A DNA stretch of 64,000 nucleotides from assembly GCA_009731375.1 (NCBI GenBank), contig BJOX01000071.1, positions 532,982-596,981 on the forward strand, in the 5' to 3' direction. The position numbers were made by a program, and so were the translations under genes. The first letter of the stretch is position 1. Each line of letters opens with the position of its first letter. The notes beneath the pieces are model-generated. The model was not told where the DNA came from and searched no databases. It saw nothing but the letters and a program-made list of their open reading frames with translations. This DNA comes from Paulinella micropora. Taxonomy: Eukaryota > Cercozoa > Imbricatea > Euglyphida. Of this stretch, positions 9,285 to 18,360 are shown one piece after another.

Positions 9285-9905
9285 TTATAGGATGTAGTAC
9301 CTGTCTGGCACAAACATGTAAGCAAAATGCTGTGCTAACCTCTCGAACACTTCTCGTCTAATGTATACTCTGTTTTGGTACTTCCATGCTAGGCTGTTGC
9401 TGTCACGAATGTAGTCCATCAGCCTTGCCCGTGCCACTGGATACAGGGAGACAGATTCCCATCGACGGTAGGCCCTTATCTCTGTAGGGAAGGAGGTACG
9501 ACCAATCGTTGATTGTGCTTGTTCGATAGTCATGAGATCATGGGGATGGAATGTTTCGAAGTAGTGTGCCTTGCAGTATGGCTCGTTGGTCTTCTTGTCT
9601 ATGAGCATAGTACACTTCGTACACATCTTGTCATAGCCAGCGATACACACGTTCAGTAGTGACTGCAGGGGCAGGTTAGAGCTGTAGACAGGGTTCTTGC
9701 ACTCCACAAACTCGCTCGTCAGCCTTCCCATAACGTAGTCCATGAACGAAGAAGACCCCTGGACTACTTTTCGTCTCTTGACTGCCCTTGCCTTCATATT
9801 GTCAAGTAGGCCACTTTCCTTCATGGCAGCCAAGAGTCTGACGAATTCTCCTATGTAGAGGTAGTCCATCACCACACAGCCCACATCACTCTTGAGGAAG
9901 TCCAT
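9285..9905 (-). CDS. F-box-like zinc protein
   Basis: 206 codons from ATG 9905. Residues 1-30 (MDFLKSDVGCVVMDYLYIGE then FVRLLAAMKE) match the hydrophobic spacing of an F-box. A basic KRRKVV follows near residue 43. The middle has CTKCTMLIDKKTNEPYCKAH, a CxxC...CxxH zinc motif. The layout (F-box, zinc motif, aromatic C-terminal part) parallels the gene at 6845-7766, so the two may be distant paralogues. The gene faces the primase-helicase divergently across a long hairpin. A possible role is recruiting host proteins for ubiquitination (inference). Confidence 0.55.
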   Translation of the reverse strand: MDFLKSDVGCVVMDYLYIGEFVRLLAAMKESGLLDNMKARAVKRRKVVQGSSSFMDYVMGRLTSEFVECKNPVYSSNLPLQSLLNVCIAGYDKMCTKCTMLIDKKTNEPYCKAHYFETFHPHDLMTIEQAQSTIGRTSFPTEIRAYRRWESVSLYPVARARLMDYIRDSNSLAWKYQNRVYIRREVFERLAQHFAYMFVPDRYYIL

Positions 9906-9952
9906 TGGTTGTCCTATTGCCTTCGAATGCTTTTGAATTTTCGGTGGGGTGG

Positions 9953-10104
9953 AAAAAGTAACGGCTGCACAATCCCTTTGGTCTAAAGGATATATAGTAT
10001 CTATGTATATATATATATTAGATATATAAAATATATATATATATATATATATATAATATCTATATATCCTTTAGACTTAAGGGATTGTGCTACCGTTACT
10101 TTTT
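9953..10104. repeat. Long near-perfect inverted repeat between divergent genes
   Basis: The left arm (AAAAAGTAACGGCTGCACAA..., 9953 to about 10001) pairs with the right arm (about 10056-10104) over about 48 bases with only a few mismatches. The loop is an AT dinucleotide run. A further inverted copy of the outermost AGTAACGGCTGC lies at about 10123-10135. It sits between the minus-strand F-box-like gene and the plus-strand primase-helicase. It could be a replication origin, a bidirectional regulatory hairpin, or an inserted foldback element. Confidence 0.8.
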
Positions 10105-10518
10105 AGACAGTCAAGGCATTGAGCAGCCGTTACTTTTTTGGGGGTGGGAAAAAAAATTCAAATTTTTTTCTGTGGTGGAGAATGGTCCATTGGGCCTTTG
10201 GAGTCCTTCCCGATGGCTGCTTGACATGCCACTCGAGGATATGATAGATCTCATCGAGGGGAGTCGGAATTTGAAGGAATCTTTCAAAAATCTTGAGTAT
10301 TGCACCCGCTAGGATTTTTCGAACACCTACCCCCCCCCCCAGTCATAGTGACCCGTCCGGTCCGGCCACTTGCTTCTTTTGAATTTGATTTCTAATCGGT
10401 GGCTCTTTTTGAACGTCAGAATCAAGCTTTCTGCAAGGCTAACAAGTGCTACTGTGACCCCCCTCCCTCCCTAGGTAATCAACTATTTCCATGTTATTTA
10501 TAATACATACATGCCTCC
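10105..10518. promoter_or_regulatory. Upstream region of primase-helicase
   Basis: No convincing gene. It contains the third copy of the hairpin edge, a poly-C run at 10331-10340, and AT-rich TTATTTATAATACATACATG just before the primase start, which may be core promoter. Confidence 0.35.
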
Positions 10519-13296
10519 ATGCTACAGAGCAAGATGATGCAAGAGTTCGAGTGCGATCGCCATGGCGTTGCTTCCGTCTTCTGCGGAAGCTGTCACCCTG
10601 GCGTTGTTCACAAAAACATGGCCACTCTCGAGGGGTTTAGGTCGGAGCACAAGCACGACATGATTCTTACAAGCTGGATGAAGGCGTTTCAGGGACGTAC
10701 TATCTTTCGGTATGTAGCAGACACCCTCGATACCTTCGACACTGCGGTTGCCAGGGTGCTTGCGTCGGACGACAGAAACTACTGGCATACTGTCTTTCTG
10801 GAGGGCAGGGAAGTAGGCCTCAAGATTGACATCGATTACCCAACTGACGAGAACGAGCAGGGCAAGGACTACCTGGTGAGGATGTTCATGAATGTAATAG
10901 TTGGCGCCATCGACTTGACCCTTGGGGAGGACCTGGAGCTTGTTACCTCGATTGAGGCGACCGACCACGGCAATTATCTAGTGTGCTGTGATCTCAAGTA
11001 TCCAGAGAAGCTGTCTATGCATGTACACTGTGACTACATAACGTTTACCGACGTCAGGCACCTCGCGAGGTTCATGAAACGGGTGTGTGAGCATGTACAG
11101 GTCACTGAACCAGGGCTGGCAGCTGCGATCGACCTCGGTATCTATGCTGCTAATAAGAGCATGAAGCTGCCACTTCAGAGGAAGTCTGTTGACCGAGAGC
11201 CGCAGCTCATCTTCCCCACTGGCTTCGGATTTTCGGATGAATGTAGCGATGAGATGGCCATCAGGATTGGTTTTGCTCATAAGCCTGCCTTCCCCGATGA
11301 GAAGATCACCGTCGACTACGATGACCTGGAGCCTACCGAGCTGGATGACGATCTCAGTCGTCGCATAAGGCAGTCCATCATCGAGTACGGAGACTACAGC
11401 CCTGAGCAGAATGGCGTGTTTACGGTCATTCCTCGGAATGGACATGGAAATACCTGGATCGTGCAGTTCAAGGAGAAGGATAGGCAACGTGCGTGCCTTG
11501 TGAACCTTGAGGTGACTCACCGTGGCATCAACGATGGAAAGAGAGGACAGGCTACTATGATCAGGATGGTAGGTGACAGGAAGTTTCGTGTAGAGTGTTT
11601 GGTGTGCAACCAGAACACGCTCCTGGACCTCATACAAGAGGACGAGGAAGAAACTGAGGATAAGGAACGCGAGGCACAAGAAGAGCTGGATGCACTTAGC
11701 GAGAACTTGTACGACGATGTGTGCGATAAGCGAGGCGAATATGCTTACGACGCAGACTACGAAATAGGAGACGATCTGCCAATCACCACCATCAGGGACG
11801 CGATGAGAGAACACACTGAATCAGTTAAGCGCGTGACCGACATCTTCTGCAAGTACTGGGGACGACTGCTGGCTCGCAAGAAGAAGAATGGCAAGAAGAA
11901 GCGTCGTCTCAATGAGGCAAAGGGGCCTTCGTCCGAAGAGCTCAAGCGCAGATACCGTGATGCCCTCAATGTCTACACAAACAATATCACTGGTTTCATG
12001 AACGAGTGGCTTTGCGAAGTTCGTCTAGGTGCCAAGTATGTCATTGCATGCTACGAGCCACACACCAAGACCTGGATGATGAGGAACACCAGCTGTTGGG
12101 AGAAGGAATGTGACTCCGACTACGTCTACACGTTCCCCTTCATGACTGAGACCGGTGGCTTCGGGACTGCGGTGCGTTCCTACAATTACATGTGGCGCAG
12201 AAACCAGGATAGGCGTGTGGCGACGAGCATCAATGTGTGCTTCAGGCGAGAGCAGCTAGAGGCAGGAGTGCTCAACGTCTTCACTGGCCTTGAAATCTCC
12301 CGTGCCAGAGTGAATGCAGACCTTGGCCAAGAGGATCCTCAAGTTCTGCGTGCTGCGGTGACTCCCTACATTCGCTACCTGCAGTACGTCGTCTGCCAGG
12401 GAGATGCAGCACGCTACCACTACCTACAGAAGTGGATCTACGAGGTTATCGTAGAGAAGCGCAAGCCGGAGACAGCCATCGTGCTCATCGGAGACCAAGG
12501 CACTGGCAAGACGACTCTCTGCCATTTCCTGCGGAAGATTGTAGGTGATCGTTCTGCTATCTTCGTCAACAAGTCGAGTGAAGCGACCGGTACTCATAAC
12601 TCGCACTTTGAAGGGAAGATGATCGTCTTCTCGGAGGAAGCGGTCCACTCCACTGACAAGAAGGGGGTCAATGTGCTCAAGGATCACATCACTAACGATG
12701 TCATGCTTATTAACAGGAAGATGGTGCCCCAGTATACAGTAAGGAATAACATGGCATTCGTCTTTACTGGTAACAGTGTGCATACGGTCTGTAACGAGCA
12801 CAAGGACAGGAGATTTGTGTTCTATCATGTGTCTCACAACATGCCTAAAGCGGAGGCTCAGCAGTACTTCGCGAAACTTAGTACTGTGGATCCGGTCGTC
12901 ATTGCCTGGTACTACTACTTCCTCTACCAAGACGAAGGACGAGTGAATCTGCGTGTGGACATTCCCAAGGCCAACAACACCTTGCACTTCGAAACCGCAT
13001 TGGCTACTGCACCTTATCATGTACAGTTCATCTTCGAGGCGCTGTATAATAACTTCGAAATAGTGCGCGGGCTTGGCAAGGTCGGGTGGCTCGAGCAATA
13101 CAACCGCTGGGTGTCCGAGCGCAGGCTGCGAGGAAACACGTTTATTTCCAGCTACTTTCTGGAGAAGGAGCTCAAGACCTACACTGTCTGGGACGATCAC
13201 GAGAGCATCCTATCGCCGACCGTCGAAGCAGCAGCGCAGCTCGCCAAGTTCCGTGCTTCTCTCACTGACACGGCCTATGCTCCGTTAAGTGGTTAG
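10519..13296 (+). CDS. Intact primase-helicase (AEP primase + SF3 helicase)
   Basis: 925 codons, uninterrupted. The N-terminus has a C/H-rich zinc motif (CDRHGVASVFCGSCH, residues 11-26). The primase domain shows LKIDIDYP (metal-binding DxD near residues 103-106), SMHVHCDYITF (near 165) and KSMKLPLQRKS (basic). A CLVC pair lies near residue 367. After an acidic linker and a KKKNGKKKRR stretch comes the SF3 helicase: Walker A GDQGTGKTT (658-666), Walker B MIVFSEE (701-707), sensor FVFTGN (747-752) and an arginine-finger DRR (about 765). Such two-domain proteins start and unwind DNA in D5-type viral replication. GC-rich codon use and sequence differ from the broken AT-rich copy at 2606-5052, so they are not recent duplicates. 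Its stop overlaps the stop of the convergent gene. Confidence 0.88.
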   Translation: MLQSKMMQEFECDRHGVASVFCGSCHPGVVHKNMATLEGFRSEHKHDMILTSWMKAFQGRTIFRYVADTLDTFDTAVARVLASDDRNYWHTVFLEGREVGLKIDIDYPTDENEQGKDYLVRMFMNVIVGAIDLTLGEDLELVTSIEATDHGNYLVCCDLKYPEKLSMHVHCDYITFTDVRHLARFMKRVCEHVQVTEPGLAAAIDLGIYAANKSMKLPLQRKSVDREPQLIFPTGFGFSDECSDEMAIRIGFAHKPAFPDEKITVDYDDLEPTELDDDLSRRIRQSIIEYGDYSPEQNGVFTVIPRNGHGNTWIVQFKEKDRQRACLVNLEVTHRGINDGKRGQATMIRMVGDRKFRVECLVCNQNTLLDLIQEDEEETEDKEREAQEELDALSENLYDDVCDKRGEYAYDADYEIGDDLPITTIRDAMREHTESVKRVTDIFCKYWGRLLARKKKNGKKKRRLNEAKGPSSEELKRRYRDALNVYTNNITGFMNEWLCEVRLGAKYVIACYEPHTKTWMMRNTSCWEKECDSDYVYTFPFMTETGGFGTAVRSYNYMWRRNQDRRVATSINVCFRREQLEAGVLNVFTGLEISRARVNADLGQEDPQVLRAAVTPYIRYLQYVVCQGDAARYHYLQKWIYEVIVEKRKPETAIVLIGDQGTGKTTLCHFLRKIVGDRSAIFVNKSSEATGTHNSHFEGKMIVFSEEAVHSTDKKGVNVLKDHITNDVMLINRKMVPQYTVRNNMAFVFTGNSVHTVCNEHKDRRFVFYHVSHNMPKAEAQQYFAKLSTVDPVVIAWYYYFLYQDEGRVNLRVDIPKANNTLHFETALATAPYHVQFIFEALYNNFEIVRGLGKVGWLEQYNRWVSERRLRGNTFISSYFLEKELKTYTVWDDHESILSPTVEAAAQLAKFRASLTDTAYAPLSG

Positions 13297-13784
13297 TAGA
13301 ATACATATCTGCAGTTCTCGCACGCGTACACGGAAGGAACTAGATAGCCGTCAGGTCCGGTGACCGCAGGCAGAGTGTTACGCCTGCAATGCGGACACCT
13401 CATGTAGTGTAGCACCGGAGGCCAGCCACATAGTACGCACGGGGATCCAAGCGGAATCTGTACGTTGCCTTGGCCAGGGACGCAGGCGACACCTCTCTGA
13501 TGACAATTTCTGCATTCACGCAGATTCAGGCCTTGTGTCACTCGCCTCGTGCGTGGCAGGCTAGGCGCGTCTGACCGAGGCACGGGAGGCCCGTGTCGTT
13601 GCTTTTGCATGTTATAAATAGTAATAAAAGTCTTTTTACAATCATCTGAACACAACCACCGGCCCATAGATATCATTCCGGTCGTACTTGAATAACCTCT
13701 TCCGCATGAAGCGCAAGACTGTCCTTGCGGAGCGACATCAGAGTCAGGTTGCGACTGGCTAAGTGTGTCTCCAGTAGTGAACAA
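13293..13784 (-). CDS. Double zinc-ribbon protein, start uncertain
   Basis: Up to 163 codons. There is no ATG before residue 37; the frame is open from about 13795 with TTG at 13784. Cys pairs: CASCGRGY...WLCSDDC, CRNCHQRGVAC, CVLCGWPP...CPHCRR, and CENCRYVFY at the end, so several zinc sites. Because the first Cys pair lies before the first Met, the true 5' end is probably missing, spliced, or non-ATG. The gene is convergent with the primase-helicase and their stop codons overlap by four bases, a density typical of viral genomes. Likely nucleic-acid or protein binding. Confidence 0.55.
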   Translation of the reverse strand: MFTTGDTLSQSQPDSDVAPQGQSCASCGRGYSSTTGMISMGRWLCSDDCKKTFITIYNMQKQRHGPPVPRSDAPSLPRTRRVTQGLNLRECRNCHQRGVACVPGQGNVQIPLGSPCVLCGWPPVLHYMRCPHCRRNTLPAVTGPDGYLVPSVYACENCRYVFY

Positions 13785-13796
13785 ACACAGAAGTGT

Positions 13797-15675
13797 CTAC
13801 TGGCTTGACCCTCGACCTAGTGTCGAGACAAAGGAGTGCCTTATAAGCACACCCACAGGAAGTAAAGAGGCATACTGTCTATCCCCTGGGGGCGTTCCTT
13901 CACTTACCGCCGCTACACACTTTCCTTGCGAGGAAAGTAAACAAACAACAACAACACACTCAACCTTACAGTCTGTTTAACCACACGTGGTTAGCCGCAC
14001 AGAAACGTTCATAACACGTACGTAAGTGCAACAAGGCAAACGAAAAACAGACAAAAACACACACACACACGAAAACCGTTCAATTGGCATAAAACCTGAT
14101 TGTGCAATCTACACACACCCTACACCAAAGAAGGTGGCCATCTCTTAGGGAGGTGGTAGGCCAGTCAGAAAAGACATAGGCCGGGGAAAACAAGTGTAAG
14201 ACAAACACAGGAGAGCCATAACGGAGGCTGTTTTGAACGAAATTTTTATTCTCGTCTGACACAGACAAGAAACACGCCTCTAGTCACACACAAGCACTCC
14301 TAACGTGTAGTGTGGCATTGAACAGGTTAACAACTACAAGAACTTGGATTCTGTGCAGTCTACAAGTCATCTGACATCTGTGTGTGAAGAGTCACTAGCA
14401 CTCGGTACATACACAGATACACACACCCCCCCCCCCTACACACACACACACGCAGAACAGAACGAGAACAATCGTTACTGTGAGCAAATAGATTCTCTTC
14501 GCGAGACAAGAGACAGTGACAACTTGGGTTTAGCTCAAGAACAGTCATTGAAAATCTATTTTGCAAATTCTGGTGTGACAAGTGAGGGTGGACAGACAGT
14601 GAACGAAAACTGTTTGGTGAGGTGAAAGTCTGGTGTGTATTGTCAGGGTGCACACGAACACAGCGACGGGACTGTCAACAAGCAAGCAGCAAGGCATCCC
14701 CACCTACGGGAGGGTGAGTTAATCTAAACCTTGCCTATTAACAGTGTGTGTCAAGGGTCAACAGCACTCAATACACACATACAGACATACACACATTACA
14801 CTCACGAATCCGCTACCACACACGCAGAACAGAACGAGAACAATCGTTACTGTGAGCAAAAGGACTCTCTTTACGAAACAAGAGACAGTGACAACTTGGG
14901 CCTAGCTCAAGAGCGCTCATTGCAAATCCTTTTTGCCATTTCTGACGTGACGTCACGGGGTGGACAGACAGTGAACGAAAACTGTTTGGTGGAGTGTAAG
15001 TGTGTTGTGTGCTGCCAGGGTGCACGTGAAAGCATCGAATGGACAACTAAACTAGCAAGCAGCAAGGCAACCTACCTACGGGAAGGTGAATATATACATA
15101 CCTTGCTTGTCGATCAGTGTGTGTGAAGGGTCAAGAGCACTCGATACACATACACACCCCCTCTCTCTCTCTCTATACACACACAACACTCGCAAACACA
15201 CCACACACACAGAACAGAACGAGAGCACTCGTTACTGTCAGCAAAAAGACTCTCTTCGCGAGAAAAGAGAACAGTGACAACTTGGGCATAGCTCGAGAAC
15301 GTTCATTGACAGTCTTTTGCAAATTTCTGTGGTGAAAGGTGAGGGTGAACCGACAGTGAAACGAAAACTGTTTGGTCACGTGAGAGTGTGGCGTGTTGTG
15401 TCAGGGTGCGAGCGAAAGCATCGACTGGTTTGCTAGCAAGCAAACAACAAGGCCACCCCAGCAGCGGGGAGGGTGAGTACACCTACACCTTGATTGTTGA
15501 CTGTTGTCTGTGCGTGTGAGTGGGGTTGTTGCGTGTCGTGGTGTCGTGCTTAACACAAGCATAGAACACACAGTGAACGAAACACCAACAAGCAAAACAA
15601 AACACGACAACGCAGTCACACGAAGGAAAAAAAAAACATACGATCTTGCTCGTTTTGAACCGCAATAGGGGAACT
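13797..15675 (+). repeat. Retroelement leader: two hairpins and a triplicated unit of about 375 bp
   Basis: No gene. Hairpins: ACTTTCCT-TGCG-AGGAAAGT (13919-13938) and TAACCAC-AC-GTGGTTA (13978-13993). Between about 14,290 and 15,490 a unit is repeated three times. Each copy carries CAGAACAGAACGAGA, TCTCTTCGCGAGA (or a variant), GACAGTGACAACTTGG, GTGAACGAAAACTGTTTGGT and AGCAAGGC. It leads into the gag ORF, so it probably belongs to the retroelement's 5' untranslated or LTR region. No matching copy was found downstream. Confidence 0.65.
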
Positions 15676-18360
15676 ATGGATATTGCGTGGTTAGGCTCTG
15701 AAACGAGATCAACCACAGCAATACGATTAGACATGTCAGCACCAGCTGACTCATCCCTCGCATCACCCATGGGTGGCGGATTCACAACCCCAGCACGGGG
15801 AACAGTGAGAGAGGAAGCACCTATCCCTCGTTCTCCCTGGAGAAATGACAAGGACATGGTCATGATACCAAATCGTGAGGTTAAATCGAAAGTGTTACAG
15901 GATCGCTATCGTACCGCACCGGAGGGATGGCCAACCACCCCGGCGGACGAAGTGGACCATTACACGAATCTAAATGAAGCCACTAGCTTCATGTTTCCCC
16001 ACAATCTCTATGGGGACGCTCAGTGGGCACGATGCATCATGGATGAAGAGCACACTAGGGGTATCTTGGGCTTAGTACCCCACGCACACCCTGCTCTCAC
16101 CACGAATGGATATGCCGACATGTTCTGCCTCATAGAGCTATATACGGCGTTAGCTATCGAGAGAGATACCTTGCTCGACCTAGCGTGGCAACAGGACCAC
16201 AAAAAGTACGCGGCGTTGGTCGCTACTTTGTTTGTCGACAAGGCAGAGCAACCATATCTCACTCTAGCTTTCACGACCGAAGACGACCTGCCTAATGCAA
16301 CCGATGTAAGGTGGCCTACAACCGCCGGGATTGCAGATATGGCGGGCGAACTTCAAAACATGAACATAGTCACGGCACGCAACCTGCAAAACATAGTGCA
16401 AGTTTGGGATGCAACCCTCACGCAAACGAAAGGTTGGCGAAGACAATTGCTACCTGCTGAGGGAACGACACACCCAGCACGAGCCTATGACACCCTCAAC
16501 GAAGTGTTGGACGTCCTCGGAATGGGCACGCCACCATTTGGTTGGGCAGGCAGACTTGCTACACGGGCGAAAACCGCTAGGTACCTAATGACATCAGTAA
16601 GACAAGCAGCTGATGGGAAGGCGATTACAAGGAAAATCGCACCTCATGCAGCTGTCAGGCTATACTGGTGTAATTATGGTAACATAATTGAGCTGGTGTC
16701 ACAAACCATCTGTGACATCCTCAAGATACATATCGCTCGTGAAGTAACCATCAGGTATTCCCTGGGCAAGCCCATGGATATACCCAAGGGGATGCACCTT
16801 GTTACTTTCCGAGTCGAAGTGCTTGACAGACCGGCGGGTCACAGTGGGGGTGGAGCACACGGTCCACCCGCGCCACCCGCTGAGAAACCGAAGTCAGCCA
16901 ACAGCAAGCTGGTCGAGCAAGCGTTAAACCGCCTCGACGCTGCCTTAGCATTCGACTACGGAAAATACAACCCCCAGTTGAACATCGACTATGGCGATGG
17001 ACTGGCATTATTGTTTGCGTACGCATACCTCGATAGTACAGTAGGGCAGCTAAGCCTGAACGAGGCCGATACCAAACAGTTAATAGCCAACAAAGCCAGT
17101 CGATGGGCTTCACAAGATATGCTCACAACAGGATGGGCCCAATGGGATGAACTGGCAGCTGGGTTGATCCAATCGGGAGCGCTGAAAGCCCCCATGCGAT
17201 CACACTACTTGCTTGAACAATTCGTCCGCGGGGCAAACTGGGGATACATGTGTGACCCCGATATAGTTGAGGACCTGGTAGCCGCCACGGCTCAGAGGAT
17301 GTGGGAGGCGAACATCGCCCACAATGAAATCCTCGACGTCCCACAAAAACTTATAACACCACTCGTCAAGACGGACCTGGCGGCGTTGCTGATGGCGGTG
17401 CTCAAGGGCATAGCCAAGGCAACAACAGCCACGGGACGCACGACGGGCGAATCGTATATCAGGCAGGTATTGTCGGAAGCTCAGGAAGCCGACAGCAAGG
17501 CGTTTAAGACTAAAAGCTTTCGCCTGAACCGCTTGGTAGAAGTTCGTTTGTGGAATAAGGAGTTTGTGGACGGAATCTTTGGGCCTGTGACCGACCGCGA
17601 GGAACGCCTTAGAAGAGCGACAATCCTTCTACAGGCGATGTTGACTGTCGGGTCTCGGTTGCCGGACCATCAGGCCGGGGCCAACGAACCGCAGTTCGAC
17701 ATTCTCACCTTTATCACCTCCAATACATGGGGAGGAAGGCCATCCTCAGGCTCACCTAGCCCGTATCGGGGAAGACGTTCGAGGTCACCCAACCCATACT
17801 GGCAACAACCGGCGTCGAGCTCGTCAAGCTCCCCGAACCCATATTGGGGCCAGAACTCTGGGATGGCTTCAACTGTATCGCCGAACCCATATGCACCCAC
17901 CCAGCCAGTAATAAGTGGTAGTACATCGCCATACAGCGCGTCATCAAGCTCAGGGTTTTTATCCCCACTGCCTCTAGGCGTGAGCTCACCGACACGCGGG
18001 TATCAACAGGCGTGCGTACCACCCACTTTTGCGGCGCCCGTATACACACAACCCCCTGTATCACCGGTGCTTCCCCAGCACACCTCACCTTCGCCCAGTC
18101 CACCACCAGCGGCGCAGCCCGCACGAAAGACTGGATCGAAGAAGAGGATCCTAAGGCCGATAACGAGACCGACAAACCACCCATTGAGCAGCCTGCCAAT
18201 CGAACACGGACCGGCCAATTGTCCGTGTGCGTGCAAAGAACGGAGCAGGTCGGCACTGCCCCAGCAGGTCGAACCGCTGCCCTCTGTGACTACTATCACC
18301 ACGCCAGCGCGTTCAATTGCCTTCCGGATTATCGGTTTTGGGTCTGGCCATGCCTCATGA
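15676..18360 (+). CDS. Retroelement gag-like ORF
   Basis: 894 codons from ATG 15676; the frame is open 10 codons further up with TTG only. It is the first large ORF of the retroelement, in the gag position. The body is helical-looking with no CCHC knuckle. The C-terminal third is low complexity with repeated S-P-N-P-Y units (SPNPYWQQ, SPNPYWGQ, SPNPYAPT) and Pro/Ser runs, unusual for gag. The stop TGA (18358-18360) overlaps the ATG of ORF X as ATGA. Assignment as gag rests on position and length rather than on a recognised capsid motif. Confidence 0.6.
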   Translation: MDIAWLGSETRSTTAIRLDMSAPADSSLASPMGGGFTTPARGTVREEAPIPRSPWRNDKDMVMIPNREVKSKVLQDRYRTAPEGWPTTPADEVDHYTNLNEATSFMFPHNLYGDAQWARCIMDEEHTRGILGLVPHAHPALTTNGYADMFCLIELYTALAIERDTLLDLAWQQDHKKYAALVATLFVDKAEQPYLTLAFTTEDDLPNATDVRWPTTAGIADMAGELQNMNIVTARNLQNIVQVWDATLTQTKGWRRQLLPAEGTTHPARAYDTLNEVLDVLGMGTPPFGWAGRLATRAKTARYLMTSVRQAADGKAITRKIAPHAAVRLYWCNYGNIIELVSQTICDILKIHIAREVTIRYSLGKPMDIPKGMHLVTFRVEVLDRPAGHSGGGAHGPPAPPAEKPKSANSKLVEQALNRLDAALAFDYGKYNPQLNIDYGDGLALLFAYAYLDSTVGQLSLNEADTKQLIANKASRWASQDMLTTGWAQWDELAAGLIQSGALKAPMRSHYLLEQFVRGANWGYMCDPDIVEDLVAATAQRMWEANIAHNEILDVPQKLITPLVKTDLAALLMAVLKGIAKATTATGRTTGESYIRQVLSEAQEADSKAFKTKSFRLNRLVEVRLWNKEFVDGIFGPVTDREERLRRATILLQAMLTVGSRLPDHQAGANEPQFDILTFITSNTWGGRPSSGSPSPYRGRRSRSPNPYWQQPASSSSSSPNPYWGQNSGMASTVSPNPYAPTQPVISGSTSPYSASSSSGFLSPLPLGVSSPTRGYQQACVPPTFAAPVYTQPPVSPVLPQHTSPSPSPPPAAQPARKTGSKKRILRPITRPTNHPLSSLPIEHGPANCPCACKERSRSALPQQVEPLPSVTTITTPARSIAFRIIGFGSGHAS

